19,196 nt of DNA. Source: Ruminiclostridium sp. (GTDB taxonomy: Bacteria > Bacillota_A > Clostridia > Oscillospirales > Ruminococcaceae). Where the stretch lies: contig JAFZOA010000685.1 of NCBI GenBank assembly GCA_017550775.1, forward strand, positions 1-19,196, given 5' to 3'. A program made the translations under genes and the position numbers. Shown piece after piece: positions 15,029 to 19,196 of this stretch (position 1 is its first letter; the number at the start of each line of letters is the position of its first letter). Under the pieces are notes generated by a model. That model was not told the origin of the DNA. It saw nothing but the letters and a program-made list of their open reading frames with translations, and did no database searches.

Positions 15029-15081
15029 GAACGCGGACACACCGCGCAATTGCTTAAATTCAACATTATAGGAGCGTAACC

Positions 15082-15624
15082 ATGTCAGAAGCAAAATGGT
15101 ATATCCTGCATACCTACTCGGGCTACGAGAACAAGGTTGCAAACGACATCAAAACACTCGCGGAGAACAGAAACCTTCAGGAGCTGATAGAAGACGTAAT
15201 GGTGCCGATAGGCCCCGCTACCGACGACTACGGCAAGCCGCTTCTCGATAAGGACGGCAACCAGAAGGAAGAAAAGCTCTTCCCGTGCTATGTGTATGTC
15301 AAAATGGTGATGACCGACGAAACATGGTATATCTGCCGCAACACAAGAGGCGTTACGGGTTTTGTAGGCCCCGGATCCAAACCTATCCCGCTTACCAATG
15401 AGGAAGTCGAAAACTTAGGCGTGACAAAGAAAGCTTCCGCACCGTCTGTCAAGACCGGTGATATTGTCAGGATCGTTTCCGGCGTAAGCAACCTCATCGG
15501 GTTTGAAGGTACGGTCCAGTCCGTCGATGAGGAAGAGGGTAAGGTCACCATAGCGCTCATGATGCTCGGAAGAGCAACAAGCACGACCCTTGAGCTTTCC
15601 GCGGTAGAGAAGGTCAACAGTTGA
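15082..15624 (+). CDS. nusG: Transcription termination/antitermination factor NusG
   Basis: A 180-residue protein that binds RNA polymerase and affects pausing and termination. The NGN domain is at the N-terminus (KWYILHTYSGYENKVAND, YVYVKMVMTDETWY, NTRGVTGFVGPGSKPIPL) and the KOW domain at the C-terminus (GDIVRIVSGVSNLIGFEGTV). Length is normal for the family. It is followed by 50 bases that include nine T directly before the rplK ribosome site. Confidence 0.98.
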   Translation: MSEAKWYILHTYSGYENKVANDIKTLAENRNLQELIEDVMVPIGPATDDYGKPLLDKDGNQKEEKLFPCYVYVKMVMTDETWYICRNTRGVTGFVGPGSKPIPLTNEEVENLGVTKKASAPSVKTGDIVRIVSGVSNLIGFEGTVQSVDEEEGKVTIALMMLGRATSTTLELSAVEKVNS

Positions 15625-15674
15625 ATTATTCCGTGTAAACAAGTTCTTTAATTTTTTTTTGGAGGTAAAACAAA

Positions 15675-16100
15675 ATGGCTCAGAAAGTAGTCGGATTTAT
15701 CAAATTACAGATCCCCGCAGGAAAAGCAACTCCTGCACCGCCGGTAGGCCCTGCACTCGGTCAGCACGGCGTTAATATTATGGCATTCACAAAGGAATTC
15801 AACGAGCGTACCAAGAACAGCGCGGGTCTTATTATCCCTGTTGTTATCACGGTTTACGCTGACAGAAGCTTCAGCTTTGTGACCAAGACTCCTCCCGCAG
15901 CAGTCCTCATCAAGAAGGCTTGCGGTATCGAGACGGCTTCGGGTACACCGAACAAGAACAAGGTCGCAAAGATCACCAAGGCTCAGGTCAAGGAAATAGC
16001 AGAGACAAAGATGCCCGACCTCAACGCGGGTTCCGTTGAAGCAGCTATGTCCATGATCGCGGGTACAGCTCGCTCTATGGGTATCGTAGTGGTCGATTGA
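15675..16100 (+). CDS. rplK: 50S ribosomal protein L11
   Basis: A 141-residue protein of the ribosomal GTPase-associated centre. It shows the family motifs [32 protein letters not shown] and, in the C-terminal RNA-binding domain, the KMPDLNA and GTARSMGI blocks. GGAGGT (15661-15666) precedes the ATG. It lies in the usual nusG-rplK-rplA order. Confidence 0.99.
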   Translation: MAQKVVGFIKLQIPAGKATPAPPVGPALGQHGVNIMAFTKEFNERTKNSAGLIIPVVITVYADRSFSFVTKTPPAAVLIKKACGIETASGTPNKNKVAKITKAQVKEIAETKMPDLNAGSVEAAMSMIAGTARSMGIVVVD

Positions 16101-16133
16101 TAGGAGTTTTAGGCAAACAAAGTATAAGTGGGA

Positions 16134-16152
16134 GGTCACAGACCGTTTGACC
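16134..16152 (+). promoter_or_regulatory. Inverted repeat before rplA, possible L1 autoregulatory site
   Basis: GGTCA (16134-16138) and TGACC (16148-16152) can pair just before the rplA ribosome site AAGGAGG (16155-16161). L1 represses its operon by binding mRNA in other bacteria, but I cannot show that the known L1-binding structure is present here. Confidence 0.3.
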
Positions 16153-16169
16153 ACAAGGAGGATTTTAAT

Positions 16170-16862
16170 ATGAAGCATGGAAAAAATTATAGAGAAAGCG
16201 CTAAGCTTGTAGACTCTGCAAAGCTCTATGAGGTCGGAGAAGCTTGCGATCTCGTATGCAAGACAGCCAAGGCTAAGTTCGACGAGACAGTTGAGCTCCA
16301 CATCAGACTCGGTGTTGACTCCCGTCACGCAGACCAGCAGGTAAGAGGCGCTGTTGTTCTTCCGAACGGAACAGGTAAGACAGTAAGAACTCTCGTATTC
16401 ACAAAGGGCGAGAAAATAAAGGAAGCAGAAGAAGCCGGCGCAGATTTCATCGCTGACGACGACACTGTAAAGAAGATCCAGGACGGTTGGATGGACTTCG
16501 ACGTAGTTATCGCGTCCCCCGACATGATGGGCGTTGTAGGTCGTCTCGGTAAGGTGCTCGGTCCGAGAGGACTCATGCCGAACCCCAAGGCGGGTACAGT
16601 TACCCCCGAGATCGGCAAGGCTATCACAGACGCTAAAGCAGGTAAGATCGAGTACAGACTCGACAAGACCAACATCATCCACTGCCCGATCGGAAAGGCT
16701 TCCTTCGGTCAGGATAAGCTCTCCGAGAACCTCGAGGCTCTCATGGGCGCTGTTATCAAGGCTAAGCCTGCTGCTGCAAAGGGTCAGTACGTAAAGAGCT
16801 GTGTTATCACATCTACAATGGGCCCCGGCATAAAGATCAACACCGCAAAGTACGGTGCATAA
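16170..16862 (+). CDS. rplA: 50S ribosomal protein L1
   Basis: A 230-residue protein of the L1 stalk. Family motifs are [67 protein letters not shown] and TMGPGIKI. The start at 16170 follows AAGGAGG (16155-16161); the open frame from 16128 adds a non-family extension through that site. It is the last gene before a strong terminator; rplJ and rplL do not follow. Confidence 0.99.
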   Translation: MKHGKNYRESAKLVDSAKLYEVGEACDLVCKTAKAKFDETVELHIRLGVDSRHADQQVRGAVVLPNGTGKTVRTLVFTKGEKIKEAEEAGADFIADDDTVKKIQDGWMDFDVVIASPDMMGVVGRLGKVLGPRGLMPNPKAGTVTPEIGKAITDAKAGKIEYRLDKTNIIHCPIGKASFGQDKLSENLEALMGAVIKAKPAAAKGQYVKSCVITSTMGPGIKINTAKYGA

Positions 16863-16885
16863 GCGTAAGCAATGTAAGAAATGTA

Positions 16886-16924
16886 TATCCCCGTTTCGAC
16901 GATCGGAACGGGGATAGTTTTTTT
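16886..16924 (+). terminator. Intrinsic terminator after rplA
   Basis: A 13-bp stem (TATCCCCGTTTCG 16886-16898 against CGGAACGGGGATA 16904-16916, one G-U pair) with loop ACGAT, followed by G and seven T (16918-16924). Confidence 0.95.
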
Positions 16925-16944
16925 CGGAATGGGAAACATAGCGA

Positions 16945-16973
16945 TTGACAAAACGATAAATATGTGATATAGT
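16945..16973 (+). promoter_or_regulatory. SigA-type promoter for the PASTA lipoprotein
   Basis: TTGACA (16945-16950), a 17-base spacer ending TGA, and TATAGT (16968-16973). Start expected near 16980, which rules out the ATG at 16976 as the gene start. Confidence 0.83.
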
Positions 16974-17014
16974 AAATGTGTATGATTTCTGTACGAAAGG
17001 AAAATAATACAGTA

Positions 17015-18043
17015 ATGAAAAAAGCACTTGCGGTGTTTGCCGCATTATTAATGGTATTCTGCACAGCGGGCTGCGACAGCGGAAACAAGCCGGCTCAGAC
17101 GGAAGCCGTAACTACCACGGCCGACCCGGACAGCGTTGAGGTGCCGGACTTTTCCGGTCTTACCCGCATCCAGATCGAAATGAAGTACCCCAAGCTCAAC
17201 ATCGTCTTCGACGAGAAGTATGACGATACCGCGGAAGAGGACGAGGTCATCTCTCAGTCCCCCTCCCCCGGCACAAAGATCAAAAAATCGGACGAGATAA
17301 TGGTCGAGATAAGCCTCGGCGGTAAGCTCGTCGAGGTGGACGACTACACCGGAAGAAGCTATGAGGATGCAAAGACTCTTATCGAGAAGCAGGGTCTCGT
17401 ATGCGACATGGTGTACGACGACAGTGAGACCGTCGCCCGCAACTGCATCATAAGCACTCTGCCCTCCGCAAGGACTATGGTCGAGAAGGGCTCGACGGTG
17501 ATATGCTATGTAAGCCTCGGCTCCGCAAATCAGGAGATACACATGCCCGACTTCACCGGCATGACCATTGAGGACGCTACAAAAGTCGCCACCGACAACA
17601 ACATCATGTTCTCGATCACCTACGACGACACCTCCGAACGCGAACCCGGAACCGTAATAAAGCAGGGAATCGAACCGGATACCGTCATCGAGCCGAACAC
17701 ACGCGTCGAGATCACCATTGCAGGCGAGAATGCGTCCGCATCAAAAACGTCAAATATTACCGTCACCATGAACAATAACATTGAGGGCGAGTTTGAGCTG
17801 AAATACTACATCGACGGTACTCTCCAGCCCGAAAAGACCGAGATCAAGGAACTCAGTCTCACCCGCAAGATCGAATGGGAAGTAAGCGGAACCGATATCC
17901 ACACCTACTCCGTCGTGGTAACGAGCCTTACCACCGGAAAGTCAGACAAGCTTTACGTTATGGAGGTGGATTTCAACCAGAATCCGCCGACAAGAGAACA
18001 GATCATGTTCAACGGAAACGTGTTCAAGGAGCTGCTGAAATAA
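17015..18043 (+). CDS. Lipoprotein with three PASTA domains
   Basis: A 342-residue surface protein. The signal peptide MKKALAVFAALLMVFCTAGC ends in lipobox TAGC (Cys20), followed by a short TEAVTTTA linker. Three PASTA repeats follow: about 41-105 (VEVPDFSGLTRIQIEMKYP), 107-172 (VEVDDYTGRSYEDAKTLIEK) and 176-245 (IHMPDFTGMTIEDATKVATD). The last 95 residues form a beta-rich domain (TSNITVTMNNN, KLYVMEVDFNQNP) like the one after the PASTA repeats of Firmicutes PrkC kinases. PASTA domains bind muropeptides or beta-lactams. No kinase domain is present, so this looks like a PrkC ectodomain attached by lipid. AAAGGA (16996-17001) precedes the ATG by 13 bases, a long spacing. It has its own promoter and terminator. 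Confidence 0.92.
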   Translation: MKKALAVFAALLMVFCTAGCDSGNKPAQTEAVTTTADPDSVEVPDFSGLTRIQIEMKYPKLNIVFDEKYDDTAEEDEVISQSPSPGTKIKKSDEIMVEISLGGKLVEVDDYTGRSYEDAKTLIEKQGLVCDMVYDDSETVARNCIISTLPSARTMVEKGSTVICYVSLGSANQEIHMPDFTGMTIEDATKVATDNNIMFSITYDDTSEREPGTVIKQGIEPDTVIEPNTRVEITIAGENASASKTSNITVTMNNNIEGEFELKYYIDGTLQPEKTEIKELSLTRKIEWEVSGTDIHTYSVVVTSLTTGKSDKLYVMEVDFNQNPPTREQIMFNGNVFKELLK

Positions 18044-18060
18044 GCGACCTTAAAAACGCC

Positions 18061-18103
18061 AAAAAAAAGCCCGTAACGACAATAACGCCGTTACGGGCTT
18101 TTT
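18061..18103. terminator. Bidirectional intrinsic terminator between the PASTA gene and the clpP operon
   Basis: A 13-bp perfect stem (AAAGCCCGTAACG 18066-18078 with its complement 18089-18101) and 10-base loop. Plus-strand tail is T at 18099-18103; minus-strand tail is eight T (A at 18061-18068). It ends both converging units. Confidence 0.93.
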
Positions 18104-18119
18104 CGTTGTTCTTACAGGT

Positions 18120-18323
18120 TCACGCAATAGCGCCGGGAGCGGAATACTTACCATATATCCGCGAGATCTCCTCGCCTGAGAGCCGGTTTCTGTCCGTAAG
18201 CTCATCGGTGAACAGCTCAAGCAGCTCTCTGTGCTCACGGAGCAGCTTCACCGCCCGGTCGAGCCGCTCCGCAAGGATACGGTTCACGCACCTTCGTACG
18301 CTTTCGGCGATCCGACCGGTCAT
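18120..18323 (-). CDS. Small protein resembling the C-terminal end of FtsH (M41) proteases; start uncertain
   Basis: A 67-residue ORF. VNRILAERLDRAVKLLREHR, then ELLELFTDELTDRNRLSGEE and ISRIYGKY, resemble the last helices of FtsH, where a run of VxxIIxxxYxRAxxILxENRxxL is followed by ExLLxxExLxGEEI. No AAA module or HEXXH site is present. The frame is open upstream to a stop near 18368 without another start codon. A strong ribosome site AAAGGAGGTGA (about 18362-18372 region) stands about 40 bases before the ATG and faces no start codon in this frame, so a 5' end may have been lost. The ATG at 18323 has no good ribosome site. It could be a gene remnant or a true small protein. Confidence 0.5.
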   Translation of the reverse strand: MTGRIAESVRRCVNRILAERLDRAVKLLREHRELLELFTDELTDRNRLSGEEISRIYGKYSAPGAIA

Positions 18324-18388
18324 TTTATCGGGGGCTATCTTCTCAGAACAGTTTTTCCGGCTTCACCTCCTTTCTCCGGGCGTTTCTG

Positions 18389-18559
18389 TCAGCGCCTGCC
18401 CAACACCTCCTTCACACAGTCCGCATAAATTCGCAGAGTACCGGCAATAGCGATACAATGCATTATTGATGTTCTTGTCCGGAAATCGACCAGCCGTACC
18501 ACAAGAGAGAGGATATAAAGTCCCGCCGCGACAATTATTGCCTTTTCCGGAAAGGGCAT
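18389..18559 (-). CDS. Small hydrophobic protein coupled to clpP, 56 residues, unrecognised
   Basis: I do not recognise this protein. The ORF starts MPFPEKAIIVAAGLYILSLV and ends DCVKEVLGRR. It has one likely membrane segment (about residues 7-25) and perhaps a second weaker one (about 33-43). Its ATG overlaps the clpP stop by one base (TGATG), and GGAAGGGTGAG in the end of clpP serves as the ribosome site, so translational coupling is likely. The position suggests a clpP-linked membrane peptide, but this is only inference. It is short, so chance is possible. Confidence 0.5.
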   Translation of the reverse strand: MPFPEKAIIVAAGLYILSLVVRLVDFRTRTSIMHCIAIAGTLRIYADCVKEVLGRR

Positions 18560-19140
18560 CACTTCTCACCCTTCCCGAGTATGCTGTCCGCAATGCCGTA
18601 TTCTATCGCCTCCGGCGCGGATAACCAGCTGTCGCGGTCACAGTCGGAGGTGACTTTTCTTATCGGCTGTCCTGTCCTTTCCGAGAGCATGGTCATGAGC
18701 ACCTTCTTGGTGTGTGCAAGGTGGTTCGCGGCGCGCTCCATATCAGATGCCTGACCCGAGAAGCCGCCGAGCGGCTGGTGTATCATGACTTCGGAGTACG
18801 GGGTGACGCGGCGCTTGCCCTTCGTCCCGCAGACAAGTATCATCGCGCCCATAGAGGCGGCTGTGCCGGTGCAGACGGTAGATACGTCGCTGCGGCAGCG
18901 CTCCATTGCGTCGATTATCGCGAGCCCCGCCGATACGGAACCGCCGGGGCTGTTGATGTAAAGCGTTATATCCGCGTTCGACTGCTTGTCGAGGTATTCG
19001 AGCTGGGCGATGATCTCGGTGGCTGTCTCGTCGTTTATCTCCCTGGAGAGCCAGATCTTTCTGTCGTTTCCGAACGCCTCGGAAATAATGTCATAAGTGT
19101 GTGTTCCGTGCTTGTCAACAGTAGTTACGTTAGGTATCAT
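18559..19140 (-). CDS. clpP: ClpP-family serine protease
   Basis: A 193-residue cytoplasmic protease subunit that forms 14-mers and degrades proteins fed by a Clp ATPase. The triad is complete: GTAASMGAM (Ser96), VMIHQPLGG (His121) and CDRDSWLSAPEA (Asp170). LYINSPGGSVSAGLAIIDAM is the usual oxyanion and helix region. The N-terminal segment (NDRKIWLSREINDETATEII) departs from the common RIIFLGxxI form, so this may be a second, divergent ClpP rather than the main one. It is not next to clpX or tig. AAAGGAA lies about 10 bases before the ATG. It heads a probable operon with the 56-residue ORF and the FtsH-like ORF. Confidence 0.93.
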   Translation of the reverse strand: MIPNVTTVDKHGTHTYDIISEAFGNDRKIWLSREINDETATEIIAQLEYLDKQSNADITLYINSPGGSVSAGLAIIDAMERCRSDVSTVCTGTAASMGAMILVCGTKGKRRVTPYSEVMIHQPLGGFSGQASDMERAANHLAHTKKVLMTMLSERTGQPIRKVTSDCDRDSWLSAPEAIEYGIADSILGKGEK

Positions 19141-19176
19141 ATTATCACGTTCCTTTCATATTGATAATTCTGCCGC

Positions 19177-19196
19177 GCCCCGGTCTGTATCGGGGC
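19177..19196. other. Hairpin at the window edge, probably part of a terminator
   Basis: GCCCCG (19177-19182) and CGGGGC (19191-19196) form a 6-bp stem with loop GTCTGTAT. The repeat runs into the window end, so its full length and any T tail cannot be seen. Confidence 0.4.

Noticed and set aside
14467..15082. tRNA-Trp near secE
   Set aside because: Many Firmicutes have one between rpmG and secE, but here the gap is nine bases and no cloverleaf is present in the leader.
15705..17045. 446-residue minus-strand ORF
   Set aside because: It lies antisense to rplK and rplA, which are certain genes, and its protein shows no recognisable family.

Overview
The window looks like chromosomal DNA of a low-to-mid GC Clostridia bacterium, most like Ruminococcus or another Oscillospiraceae gut or rumen organism. 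The evidence is a glgB-glgC-glgD glycogen operon with the GlgC/GlgD pair typical of Firmicutes, Gram-positive promoters (TTGACA-17-TATAAT types, usually with an extended -10), strong AGGAGG ribosome sites, lipoproteins with Thr-rich linkers, VanY and PASTA wall proteins, and an rpmG-secE-nusG-rplK-rplA cluster. No mobile element, CRISPR array, tRNA or rRNA was found.

Layout. (1) 1-3734 (+): end of glgB with an unusual Lys/Ala-rich tail, glgC, and a glgD split by one frameshift near base 3000. (2) 3795-11118: a nearly mirror-symmetric locus. Two divergent promoter cassettes (4599-4734 and 9204-9340) are inverted copies of each other. Each drives a secreted Big_2-domain paralog outward and a signalling or wall operon inward. 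The inward operons are a SpoIIE-type phosphatase plus a GNAT acetyltransferase on the left, and a VanY carboxypeptidase plus a membrane diguanylate cyclase on the right, and they converge on a shared terminator. A third Big_2 paralog with the same promoter type follows in tandem. A decayed copy of the GNAT gene lies in the leader of the phosphatase.

(3) 11387-14141 (-): a two-gene operon with a transglutaminase-like lipoprotein carrying a roughly 150-residue Tyr/Asp/Asn-rich tail, then an alpha/beta hydrolase. (4) 14438-16924 (+): the rpmG-secE-nusG-rplK-rplA transcription unit, ending in a strong terminator with no rplJ-rplL behind it. (5) 16945-18103 (+): a lipoprotein with three PASTA repeats and no kinase. 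(6) 18120-19140 (-): a ClpP-family protease, a translationally coupled 56-residue hydrophobic ORF that I do not recognise, and a short ORF resembling the C-terminal end of FtsH (M41) proteases.

The strongest leads are the Tyr/Asp/Asn-rich transglutaminase lipoprotein and the duplicated divergent-promoter cassettes with a conserved 5' leader hairpin. All calls come from reading the sequence by eye; no database search was run.
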